A DNA stretch of 29,751 bases, taken from NCBI GenBank assembly GCA_963753615.1, contig CAVWCW010000011.1, forward strand, positions 1 through 29,751, given 5' to 3'. Both the position numbers and the translations under genes were made by a program. The notes beneath the pieces were generated by a model. That model searched no databases. It saw only the letters and a program-made list of their open reading frames with translations, and was not told the DNA's origin. Within the stretch, counting starts at the first letter, position 1. The number at the start of each line of letters is the position of its first letter. Positions 6,509 to 14,373 of this stretch are shown here, one piece after another. The DNA comes from CAVWCW01 sp963753615 (lineage in GTDB: Bacteria; Pseudomonadota; Gammaproteobacteria; Chromatiales; Chromatiaceae).

Positions 6509-8614
6509 ATGCCCAAATCCGCCACTCCAGACAATGCCATCAGCCTCTTGGTGATCGATGATTCGCGCGACCGGACAGAGAAATATATCAATGCTATCCG
6601 CAATAGTGGGATCGCGGTCCATGCCGACCGGCTGGACACCGAGGAGCAACTGAAGGATTACCTCGACCAGGGCCTTCCGGACATGGTGCTCTGCTCCTGC
6701 GACAGCACCCGGCTCAGCGCCGCTGAGGCCATGGGCATGTTTCGGGACCACCCGAACATTCCGCTGCTTTTCCTATACCACGAGAAGAAGGACCAGGACC
6801 GGGCTCCGCTAATCAACGCCTTGCGCTTCGGGGCACGGGATATCATTCCACGAGACGACCTCAACCATCTCCAATTGGCGGTGAAAAGGGAGTTGGAAAG
6901 CCTGCATATGCGCCGCGATCTGAACGATATGGGGGCCAAGCTCAAGGAATCCGAGGATCGTTGCAACGCGCTGATGCAGTCGTCGCGCGAAGCCATCGCC
7001 TACGTGCACGAGGGAATGCACGTGCGCGCCAATCCCGCGTACCTCAAAATGTTCGGTTACATCGACTTAGACGAGATCGAGGGCACGCCGCTGCTCGACA
7101 TGGTTACCGAGGAATTCCACCAACCGCTAAAGCGCATCCTCCGGTCCGCCGAATCCCTCGAGCGCGCCGAACCCATGGAACTGGAGGCCAAATGCGAGAC
7201 TGCCGAAGGTCAGAGCTTCGACGCCGTGCTGGAACTATCGCCGGCGAGCATCGAAGGCGAACCCTGCCTCCAGGTACTGGTCAACAATCAGCGCTATAAG
7301 AAGGAACTGGAAGAAAAGCTGGCGAAGCTCAGCACGTTAGACGTGCATACCGGGCTCCACAACCGGTTGTATTTTATGAGCCTGCTGGCGGGTGACGAGC
7401 CCCACCTGCTGACCTCTCCGAGCGGCCATTCACTTTTCTATATCACCATCGATGGCTACCAGGAAATCCGCAACGAAACGGGAATCGCCGAGTGCGACCG
7501 AATCGTCAAGGAGCTTGGAACGCTGCTCTCGCAGCAGCTTTCCAGCAACGACATCCTGGCGCGATTCAGCGAACAGTCGTTTACCCTTCTTACCGCGAGC
7601 CAAGAAAAGCAAGAATTGGAGAAGCTTGCGACCAAGATCTGCGGCGCGGCGGAGACGCATGTCTACCAGTCCGACGGCAAGTATCTCAGCCCGACCTTCA
7701 GTATCGGCATCGCAATCTACGACGACGAGAAACGTCTGCCCCCCGCCGATTTCGTCAGCGCCGCCCTGCGTGCCAATGAAGAAGCGGAGCAGAATGGCGG
7801 CAACCGGCGCGCCTTCGCCGGTAAGACGTTGGCCAAGGCCATGATCGACTCGGAAAATTACGAGCGGCTCGAAGAGATGATTCAAGAAGCGGTGGAAAAT
7901 GACCGCTTTCGCCTGGTATATCAGCCCATCGTCAGCCTCCAGGGCGATAACCGGGAAAACTATGCAGTAATGGTCCGCATGTTGAGCGAGGACAAGCAGG
8001 AGGTGCTGCCCAGCGACTTTCTGATGCAAGCTGAGAAGAGCGGGCAGATCGTTCACATAGACAAGTGGATGCTCGAACACGCGCTCCTGGAACTGAACCG
8101 CCAGCGCGAAGCGGGCAAGAATATCCGCTTCTTCGTCCCCATATCCGGGGCCTCGATCCAGCAGGAAGACTTTCTGCTGTCGTTCTGCGACAGTCTCGAA
8201 AAGCGCGGCGCCAAGGGATCCTGGCTGACTTTCCAGGTCTCGGAGGTCAATGTTCGCAGCCGCATCCAGGATATCAAGAAGCTGGTAGACGCCATCAAGC
8301 AGATAGGCTGCGAACTGGCGGTCGATCACTTCGGGCTTTTGCCCAAAGGCGAATCCCTGCTCAAGCATCTGGATGCGGACTACGTCAAGCTCGACCCTTC
8401 GCTGGTTGCCGGTATAGCCCGCAACACCAAGAAGCAGGGAGAGATCGGCGCCATACACCAGATGATCAACGAATCCGGCGCCAAGACGGTGGCCACCGGG
8501 GTGGAGGACGCAAACAGCCTGGCGATTCTTTGGAACCTGGGAGTCAACTACCTTCAGGGCTATTTCCTGCAGGAACCTTCGGAGATAATTTCATACGATT
8601 TCAGTAACTTCTAG
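6509..8614 (+). CDS. fimX: FimX-like REC-PAS-GGDEF-EAL protein with degenerate catalytic motifs
   Basis: A 701-residue protein with four domains in order: REC (about residues 12-130), PAS (145-260), GGDEF-like (295-445) and EAL-like (455-700). Each enzymatic or receiver site is altered. The REC acceptor position reads DMVLCSC with no Asp, GGDEF is replaced by ARFSEQSFTLL, and EAL is replaced by AVMVRM. The metal-binding Asp-Asp pair reads VDHFG, yet several ligand-type residues persist (R after the EAL position, the K in DYVKLD, the E in ATGVED, and LQGYFLQEP). This is the pattern of Pseudomonas and Xanthomonas FimX, which binds c-di-GMP without hydrolysing it and controls type IV pili. The start MPKSATPD is chosen because the REC domain begins soon after. 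It is followed by a small conserved gene (8733), with no pilus gene near. Confidence 0.85.
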   Translation: MPKSATPDNAISLLVIDDSRDRTEKYINAIRNSGIAVHADRLDTEEQLKDYLDQGLPDMVLCSCDSTRLSAAEAMGMFRDHPNIPLLFLYHEKKDQDRAPLINALRFGARDIIPRDDLNHLQLAVKRELESLHMRRDLNDMGAKLKESEDRCNALMQSSREAIAYVHEGMHVRANPAYLKMFGYIDLDEIEGTPLLDMVTEEFHQPLKRILRSAESLERAEPMELEAKCETAEGQSFDAVLELSPASIEGEPCLQVLVNNQRYKKELEEKLAKLSTLDVHTGLHNRLYFMSLLAGDEPHLLTSPSGHSLFYITIDGYQEIRNETGIAECDRIVKELGTLLSQQLSSNDILARFSEQSFTLLTASQEKQELEKLATKICGAAETHVYQSDGKYLSPTFSIGIAIYDDEKRLPPADFVSAALRANEEAEQNGGNRRAFAGKTLAKAMIDSENYERLEEMIQEAVENDRFRLVYQPIVSLQGDNRENYAVMVRMLSEDKQEVLPSDFLMQAEKSGQIVHIDKWMLEHALLELNRQREAGKNIRFFVPISGASIQQEDFLLSFCDSLEKRGAKGSWLTFQVSEVNVRSRIQDIKKLVDAIKQIGCELAVDHFGLLPKGESLLKHLDADYVKLDPSLVAGIARNTKKQGEIGAIHQMINESGAKTVATGVEDANSLAILWNLGVNYLQGYFLQEPSEIISYDFSNF

Positions 8615-8679
8615 AGTTATCAAGAGACTAATTCTAGCTGGACTGGCGCCCCCGAGCGGGCTCCGAATACAATCTCCGA

Positions 8680-8695
8680 GGCCGCAGACGCGGCC
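8680..8695 (+). terminator. Small hairpin after the FimX-like gene, possible terminator
   Basis: A 6-bp perfect stem (ggccgc/gcggcc, loop agac) sits between the FimX-like gene and the next small gene. It has no T-run, so termination is weakly supported. Confidence 0.3.
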
Positions 8696-8732
8696 CCTAG
8701 ACCCGATCAACCCTAGCAAGCAAGGCCTATAC

Positions 8733-8951
8733 ATGCCCTATTACGTCTACCGAATCACCCCCCCCAAGAAACTGGATCACCTCGAGACCATGGACAAGTA
8801 CCAGGAGGCCAAAAAGCTGGTGCGAGAACTGCGAACGGAACTCGGCCCGGACAGCGTGAACAATGTCCGCATGATCTTCGCAAAATCCCAAGGCGAAGCG
8901 GAGAAACTGCTCAGCATGCCGCGGGAAGAGCGTGTGATCGGCGAGGACTGA
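8733..8951 (+). CDS. Conserved small hypothetical protein (72 residues)
   Basis: A 72-residue, highly charged, soluble protein without signal peptide or membrane segment. It begins MPYYVYRITPPKKL and continues with a coiled-coil-like stretch (DKYQEAKKLVRELRTELG) and the C-terminal MIFAKSQGEAEKLLSMPREERVIGED. I recall similar 70-residue proteins in other gammaproteobacteria, usually ending in an E-R-V-I-G-E-D-like tail, but no function is known to me. The reading frame is uninterrupted, and the sequence looks like protein rather than chance. It lies 118 bases after the FimX-like gene on the same strand, but a hairpin lies between, so co-transcription is uncertain. Confidence 0.75.
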   Translation: MPYYVYRITPPKKLDHLETMDKYQEAKKLVRELRTELGPDSVNNVRMIFAKSQGEAEKLLSMPREERVIGED

Positions 8952-8981
8952 GCGTCTCGACGGCAACCCGAACCCAACGCG

Positions 8982-9509
8982 CTAGCGCGGCAAGCTGGTG
9001 CCCGTCTCTGCTCCCGCTCCGGACGAGACCGCCCCCTGACCCGGCGGTAGCGCCAGCAGTTCGCCTGCGTAATCGAAGGGCAGCCCGATGAACCCATCCT
9101 GCAGACTGATGCGCCCGCTGACCCGGTAACGCAGAGATTCGAGTTCCCCCTGCTGCAGGGCCTGTATCTGCCGCAGGTAGCCGAACAGCGAGGTCACACC
9201 CTCGGTGTCGATCACCTGGTCGGAAAACGCCGGCACCACCGTCGTTTGCCCGCTCACCCCGTCCAGAAAGCCCTTGCCGTTGAGCTCGAGGGAGTAATGC
9301 ATACCGCGAATCGCCAGCGGTTCGGGATTCGGGTTCTGCACCCGGAGTTGAATGCGGTACTTCTGCTCCCACAGGGTCACGCTGACCGGCTCCAAATTTA
9401 CCAGGGTGACCCGGGGCGGCTCCGAACGCACTCCCAGACCGGCGCAACCAGCGAGCAGGAACAAACAGGTTACCGGCCAGAGCGCGGTTCGGACAGAGTG
9501 GTTCGGCAT
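8982..9509 (-). CDS. LEA-type-2 (WHy/LEA14-like) lipoprotein
   Basis: A 175-residue predicted lipoprotein. Residues 1-21 form a signal with lipobox LLAGC (Cys at about residue 21). The rest resembles a water-stress/LEA type 2 domain: PRVTLVNLEPVSVTLWEQKYRIQLRVQNPNPEPLAIRGMHYSLELNGKGFLDG, the N-P-N-P and the L-x-L-N-G features being typical of this beta-sandwich fold. It ends with a low-complexity tail (GAVSSGAGAETGTSLPR). It is predicted to sit in the outer or inner membrane facing the periplasm. It starts 2 bases after the stop of the membrane methyltransferase-like gene upstream on the same strand, so the two form an operon. Confidence 0.83.
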   Translation of the reverse strand: MPNHSVRTALWPVTCLFLLAGCAGLGVRSEPPRVTLVNLEPVSVTLWEQKYRIQLRVQNPNPEPLAIRGMHYSLELNGKGFLDGVSGQTTVVPAFSDQVIDTEGVTSLFGYLRQIQALQQGELESLRYRVSGRISLQDGFIGLPFDYAGELLALPPGQGAVSSGAGAETGTSLPR

Positions 9510-9511
9510 AG

Positions 9512-10183
9512 TTATTTCCTCGGAGTTTTCGATTTGCCGGCAGCGTCCACCAGGGCTTGCGCCGCCTGCGCATCCAAGTGCCGCCAGGGGCTGGGCAACA
9601 ACGCCGGCACGCGTTCGCGGTAACGCCGGTAGACATCTCCATGGTACTCAATCAACTTGGCCTCTTCGAGTCGAGAGCCGAGCACGAAATAGAGGCTGAT
9701 CAGTCCAGCCCCGATCAGCAGCGGGCCATTCATATCCCGGGTCCAGATGATCACCAACGCCAGGCTGTACCAGGGATGGCGCACGAATCGGTGCAGGGGC
9801 GATATATACAAGCCCTCTTGATCCTCCACCCGGCGTTCGCCGCGGCGCCATTGGCGCAATCCCAGAAACTCTCCGCCGGCGTAGTAACGCAAGGACCATA
9901 GCACCCCGATCAGGGCCGCCAGCGCCAGCAGATCGGCCACCCCGGCCCAAACGCCGCCCCATCGCCAGAGATAGGGGGCCTCCAGGGCATAGGTCAGCCA
10001 TAGGGGGGGCAAAACCAGCAGCAGCGCCAGGGCATTGAAGGCCAGGCGGTAGCCGCGCATGGACTTCGGCCAACGCCGCGCCAGCGAGCGCTTCACCCAC
10101 AACGAGGCGAGCAGCGAATGCATGGCAAAATAGGCCAGCCAGAGGCCGGCCAGCAGCAGTCCGTCGGCTGCTTGGAATTGCAT
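9512..10183 (-). CDS. Isoprenylcysteine methyltransferase-like (NnrU/ICMT-type) membrane protein
   Basis: A 223-residue membrane protein with about five hydrophobic segments, for example LLAGLWLAYFAMHSLLASLWV, LAFNALALLLVLPPLWLTYAL, VADLLALAALIGVLWSL and LALVIIWTRDMNGPLLIGAGLISLYFV. The C-terminal half carries the ICMT-family signature: GLYISPLHRFVRHPWYSL (RHP...S/Y), then GSRLEEAKLIEYHGDVYRRYRERVPALLP (E/E-L.....Y..Y). Relatives include isoprenylcysteine methyltransferase-like proteins, NnrU and methanethiol S-methyltransferase (MddA). The true substrate cannot be decided. It is the first gene of a two-gene operon with the downstream lipoprotein, 2 bases apart. The intervening cytoplasmic loop (RRGERRVEDQEG) holds the substrate-side polar residues. 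Confidence 0.78.
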   Translation of the reverse strand: MQFQAADGLLLAGLWLAYFAMHSLLASLWVKRSLARRWPKSMRGYRLAFNALALLLVLPPLWLTYALEAPYLWRWGGVWAGVADLLALAALIGVLWSLRYYAGGEFLGLRQWRRGERRVEDQEGLYISPLHRFVRHPWYSLALVIIWTRDMNGPLLIGAGLISLYFVLGSRLEEAKLIEYHGDVYRRYRERVPALLPSPWRHLDAQAAQALVDAAGKSKTPRK

Positions 10184-10284
10184 CGAACAAGCTCCATCTG
10201 AATACGCGCAGACATTGTTGCCGCCAGTACCGGCGCGGGCAACCCATTTCCGGCCCTGCCGGTACCAATCGGAGGAGAGAGACC

Positions 10285-10557
10285 ATGGTGGAACTCGACA
10301 TCGACCGCTGTTTGGATGACTTTTTCCAACGCGCGGAGGCCTTTATCGCCACCCCCGATATCCGGCTGGGGCTTGAGCTGGACGAACTTGCGGGCCGAGC
10401 CAACACCGCCTGCACCACCCGCTACGGCAGCGAATGCGGCATCACCGCCAGCTTTACGGAATTCATGCGGGCGCTGCCGGCGCCGGATCTGGAGCGCTTG
10501 CAGCGGTCGCTGGACTCGATCCGCGCCATATTGGCAGAGGTGAAACCCAAGGTCTGA
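10285..10557 (+). CDS. Hypothetical protein (90 residues)
   Basis: A 90-residue soluble protein I do not recognise. A very good ribosome site (GGAGGAGAGAGACC) directly before ATG at 10285 supports it being a real gene. It is acidic and likely mostly helical: MVELDIDRCLDDFFQRAEAFIATP, then RLGLELDELAGRANTACTTRYGSECGI, then EFMRALPAPDLERLQRSLDSIRAILAEVKPKV. Three cysteines (9, 43, 51) are present, two of them in a spaced pair (C43 and C51). The gene is divergent from the ICMT-like gene and 10 bases from the convergent small frame at 10568. It may be regulatory or a small enzyme partner, which would be speculation. Confidence 0.7.
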   Translation: MVELDIDRCLDDFFQRAEAFIATPDIRLGLELDELAGRANTACTTRYGSECGITASFTEFMRALPAPDLERLQRSLDSIRAILAEVKPKV

Positions 10558-10567
10558 GCCGAACCGC

Positions 10568-10681
10568 TCAATCCAGGCGTTTCTTGGCCTCGGCGATGCG
10601 GGCGTCGATGGAGTGCGGTGTCAGCGGGTGCCCGGCGGGGCAGGGAAAATCGGTCTGGCAGGCGGCAGCGGCATAGCGCAT
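10568..10681 (-). CDS. Possible small protein (37 residues), weakly supported
   Basis: A 37-residue reading frame on the minus strand, beginning MRYAAAACQTDFPCPAGHPLTP, with the Cys pair C8 and C14. A GGGAG ribosome site sits 6 bases before ATG at 10681. The first 14 residues recall the N-terminus of some nitrilase-superfamily amidohydrolases (MRYA..ACQTDF..P), but the rest does not follow that family, so it could be a gene remnant or a genuine small protein. It lies between a convergent small gene and an intergenic region with a DnaA-box palindrome. I would not rely on it without conservation data. Confidence 0.3.
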   Translation of the reverse strand: MRYAAAACQTDFPCPAGHPLTPHSIDARIAEAKKRLD

Positions 10682-10796
10682 GGGTAGCTCCCGGTCGGTG
10701 CGGCGACTGGTGCCCAAGCATAGCAGCCTCGGCGAGTGTTCACAGCCGGCCCAACCGTTCGATCGCCGCACGCAAACAGCGTTAGAAACGCCCCTG

Positions 10797-10940
10797 GGTT
10801 ATTTTATAAACTTCTAAAACGTTGATATTTTTCGGGCCCTGTGCAGAAACTGCGCAGGGTGCCCTCGGCACCGGCGCTACAACCCTGCGGCGCCACCGGC
10901 GCAGCTTCGCACAGAGTTATCCACAAAGCTTGTGGATAGA
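10797..10940. other. AT-rich tract followed by inverted DnaA-box palindrome (copy 1)
   Basis: A perfect consensus DnaA box TTATCCACA at 10917-10925 faces a near-match TGTGGATAG at 10931-10939. Together they make the 21-base palindrome TATCCACAAAGCTTGTGGATA at 10918-10938. An AT-rich run (ATTTTATAAACTTCTAAAAC, then GTTGATATTTTTC) lies about 85 bases upstream (10798-10832). The element begins GCACAGAG just before the box. A second copy with the same relative arrangement lies at 16620-16770 in the opposite direction. A DnaA-related role is inference only. No dnaA, dnaN or parAB gene is near. Confidence 0.6.
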
Positions 10941-11071
10941 ACCGAAGCCGGCACACTGGCCTTTACCGCAGCTGGCACATATCCTGCTGCAAACCGTTGC
11001 GACAGGGGTGGAGTGGATAGCGGTCCGCCACGCCCCGTTCTGGCGCGCCCGGAGCGCCCGTCGACTCGAAC

Positions 11072-12845
11072 ATGGTGATACCGATGATCGCAGCCCCCGC
11101 CGAAAGCAACCGCCAAGAGGCCCCGCAGGCCCGCATCCGGGAACGCCTTTCCTACCTGTACGGCGCCGATCGGGCGCAGGAGTTATTGTCGCGTCTCCTG
11201 CGCATTACCGAGACCCACAAGCAGCTCCGCGCGGGTTCGGTGGAAGCGCCGTTCTGGCAGCATGACGACGTCGTGCTGATCAGCTACGGCGACAGCATCC
11301 AATCCAGCACCCATAGCCGCCTCCAGACACTGCACGCTTTCTGAACGCGCATCTGCACGACGCAATCAGCATGGTCCACATCCTGCCGTTCTTCCCCTAG
11401 AGCTCGGACGACGGCTTCTCGGTGACCGATTTTCGTGCCGTCGAGCCGGAGCTGGGCAGCTGGGACGACATCGGCGCGCTATCGGCAGAGACTTTGACCT
11501 GGCGTATTGATTTGGTCCTCAACCACTGCTCGCGGGAGAACCTGTGGTTCATCGATTACATCTTCGGCCAGCCGCCGGCTGCGGCTATTTCATCGAAATG
11601 GACCCCGAGACCAATCTGTCCGTTGGTCACCCGGCCGCGCAGCCTCGCCGCTGCTCAGCGGCGTGCGCACCCAGCGCGGCATGCGCCACGTCTGGACGAC
11701 GTTCAGCGACGACCAGATCGACCTGAACTTCGCCAATCCGGACGTGTTGATCGAGTTCGTCGATATCCTGCTGCTACTACGTTCGGCGCGGCGCGCGCAT
11801 GGTGCGCCTCGACGCCGTGGCCTACCTGTGGAAGCAGCTCGGCACCTCCTGCATCCACCTGCCGCAGACCCACGAGGTGGTCAAGCTGTTTCGCGACGTG
11901 CTGGAGATCGTCGAGCCCGGCGGTCCTGATCATGACCGAAACCAATGTGCCGCACGCCGAGAACATCAGCTACTTCGGCGACGGCGACGAGGCCCAGTCG
12001 TCTACCAGTTCAGCCTGCCGCCGCTGTTCCTGCACGCACTGCTTACCGGCAACAGCCGCTACCTGAGCGACTGGGCCGACGGCCTGGAGGCCGAGCCGCC
12101 CGCGCGGCTGCACCTATCTTCAACTTCACCGCCTCGCACGACGGGGTCGGCGTGCGCCCGCTGGAAGGACTGGTACCGACGGCACGAAGTCAGACGCCAT
12201 GCTCGAGGCGATGCGTTCGCGCGGCGGCTATATCTCGACCAAGGCGCAACAGCGACGGCACCGACAGCCCGTACGAGCTCAACATCAGCTACTTCGACGC
12301 GTTCCGGGAACCCGAAGGCGACAACCACTGGCATATCCCGATGTTCCTGGCGTCACAGATCATTGCGCACTGTCGTTTCAGGGCATCCCGGCAATCTACA
12401 TCCACTGCCTGACCGCAACCCCTAACGATGACGCTGGGCGTCGAACGCACCGGCATGACCCGCTCGATCAATCGCCGCAAGTGGGACCTGGGCGAGTTGG
12501 AGGCACTGATCGACGATCCGGCGACCGAGACAGCCCAGGTGTTTCGGGGCTACCAGCAACTGCTCGCCACCCGCCGCGCTCAGCCGGCGTTCCATCCCGG
12601 AGGCCCCTCAGTATGTGCTGAACCTGGGCACCGGTGTGTTCGGCCTGCTGCGCGAGGCATTCGACGGCGGCCAGCGCATCCTGGCCCTGTTCAACCTGAC
12701 CCAACACCATCAGGCGCTCCCACGCGATCAGCTACCGGCGGGACTGGAGCAATGGCAGGAACTGATCGGTTGGCACCAGGCGGAGTTCCGCCCCGAGGGG
12801 CTGTGCCTGCCGCCCTACGCCGCCTGCTGGTACAGCGACCGCTGA
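11072..12845 (+). pseudogene. GH13_18 sugar phosphorylase (sucrose/glucosylglycerate phosphorylase-like), multiply frameshifted
   Basis: Reading across frames, nearly the whole of a GH13_18 sugar phosphorylase is recovered. Recognisable parts are DDVVLISYGDSIQSS, MVHILPFFP, SSDDGF, LNAHLHD, NLWFIDYIFGQPP, MDPETNLSV, VWTTFSDDQIDLNFANPDVLIEFVDILLL, MVRLDAVAYLWKQLGT (nucleophile D), MTETNVPHAENISYFGDGDEA (acid/base E), NFTASHDGVGVRPLEGLVP (stabiliser D), SDGTDSPYELNISYF, GIPAIYIHCL and ERTGMTRSINRRKWDL. About 17 one- or two-base indels and a single in-frame TAG (11398-11400, replacing a Tyr position) break it. Because so few nonsense changes accompany so many indels, the breaks may be sequence errors. 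If real, a phosphorylase acting on a glucosyl compatible solute has been lost. The substrate cannot be told from sequence. Confidence 0.8.
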
Positions 12846-12988
12846 GCCGAGCGCCTGCAGTCGCCCCACGCGCGCACCGCCCTACCCGAGCAGCACCGGC
12901 TCCGAGTCGGCTCAACTGGGAACCAGGCGAGGCTGACGCGTCGGGGAACAGGGGAGAAACAACGCCGATGGGCTTTGCCGGCCCCTGC

Positions 12989-14373
12989 TTAGGTCGAACG
13001 CAGCCGGGCCCGAATGTCGGCCCGGGCCTGAGTCAGGACCGAGTCCCGGTCCAGGCTGTCGAGGATCTCCCGAACCACGTGCTTCGGTCCGCCCTCGCCC
13101 CAGGACTTGCCCTGGGCCAGGTAGCGCTCCGCGGCCTGGCCGACGACATAGGTGCTGTAGTAGGCCACCGCGCCCTGGGCGCCGCCGGTGACCACCGCGG
13201 AAAGCCCGCCGGTGCCGAGCTTCAGGGCCGAGGAGACGAAATGCACCGCCCAGACCGTGCCCATCAGCAGCGCCATCTGGCGTGCCGATGGTCTTGATCA
13301 GGTCGCCGGCCTCGCCCCGGGTGAGTGGGCAGGCCATAGAGCTTGGACAGGTGCACCATCATGGCCGACATCGACGGCGGCGGCGGCAACCAGGTCGGCA
13401 ACCGGGACCGGATTGAGCGCCACCGCCACGCCCTTGGCGATGCAGTAGGTGCGGATCACCTTGGCACCGATATCACGCCTGATCTCCAGGATGCGGCGAC
13501 CACCTGATCGCTGAGGCCGACCGGCGAACAGCGAGGCATTGAGGGCCGCCAGGGTCTTGCCCTCGCTCTCCATGATCTGCCACAGGCGCTCGCGCAGGGC
13601 CCCGCACATTGGGCGCCGGCCGGCGCGTGGTCTCCGTCTCGTTGCCCTCTTCGTCAACCCGGATCACCAGCCGCTCGGCGCGGGATTGGCGCTGATGCAG
13701 ACCATATTCTGCTCGCTTACCAGGCCCTGGCTGTGGCCGCGCAGGGCTGCTCGAGCACTTCCTGCTCTTCGCGGCTGTAGCGGTCGCATCTTGTTGAGCA
13801 CCAGCAGGATCGGCCGGCGGCTAGTCCGTGAGCGCCGCAGTGCATCGATCTCGCTCTCGGTGAGATCGCTGTCGACGACGAACAGCACCAGGTCGGCCCG
13901 AGTCGCTACCTCGTGGGCCATGCGTTCGCGCGCCTCGCCGTCGACCTCGTTGATGCCGGGGGTGTCGATCAGGTAGACGCCGTTGGCCTCGTATTCGTTC
14001 CAGGACCCCATCTGGGTCTGCTTGGTCTCGCCATGCAGGGGACTGGTGCTGAAGCGTTGCTCCCCCAGCAGGGCATTGAGCAGTGGCCGACTTGCCGACG
14101 CTGACGCGACCGAACACGGCGATATGGATGTGCCCCTGCTCCAGCTTGTCGAGCATGCGCCTGAACCTGGGCGTAATCCTCGGTCAGCGACTCGCGCACC
14201 GCTTCCGGCACCCGCTCGTCATCCAGCAGCTCGCGCAGGCTCTCCCGCGCCAGCTCCAGATGGCCCGCCTCGGCTGATACCGGTTCAGGAGCCGGTTCGC
14301 GCTTGGCTTCTTGCTTGATAGGCCAGCGAGGCAAATTTGACAAAACGCCCTGCAGACGCTTCGATATTTTCAC
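12989..14373 (-). pseudogene. DUF697 GTPase (YcjF/dynamin-like), frameshifted
   Basis: A GTPase of about 460 residues is recovered by switching frames. A GTG start (14371-14373) precedes VKISKRLQGVLSNLPRWP. Then follow HIAVFGRVSVGKSA (G1), ANGVYLIDTPGINE (G3 DTPG), DLVLFVVDSDLTESEIDAL, PILLVLNKM (G4), IRVDEEGNETETTRRP, RERLWQIMESEGKTLAALNASLFAG, ILEIRRDIGAKVIRTYCIAKGVAVALNPVPVADLVAAAAVDVG (DUF697) and a hydrophobic C-terminal domain to RADIRARLRST. About a dozen single-base insertions or deletions break it. G1 reads correctly only after one C is dropped. It lies downstream of the intact paralogue at 14285-15805, overlapping it by 89 bases. Its state parallels the phosphorylase next door. Confidence 0.75.

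Noticed and set aside
10917..10939. The DnaA-box palindrome as a chromosomal origin.
   Set aside because: No dnaA, dnaN or parAB gene is near and only one or two boxes are present, so an oriC claim is not supported.
11072..12845. Programmed frameshifting or RNA editing to explain the many frames of the phosphorylase.
   Set aside because: The indels are of both signs and lack slippery sequences; the pattern fits error or decay, not a programmed mechanism.
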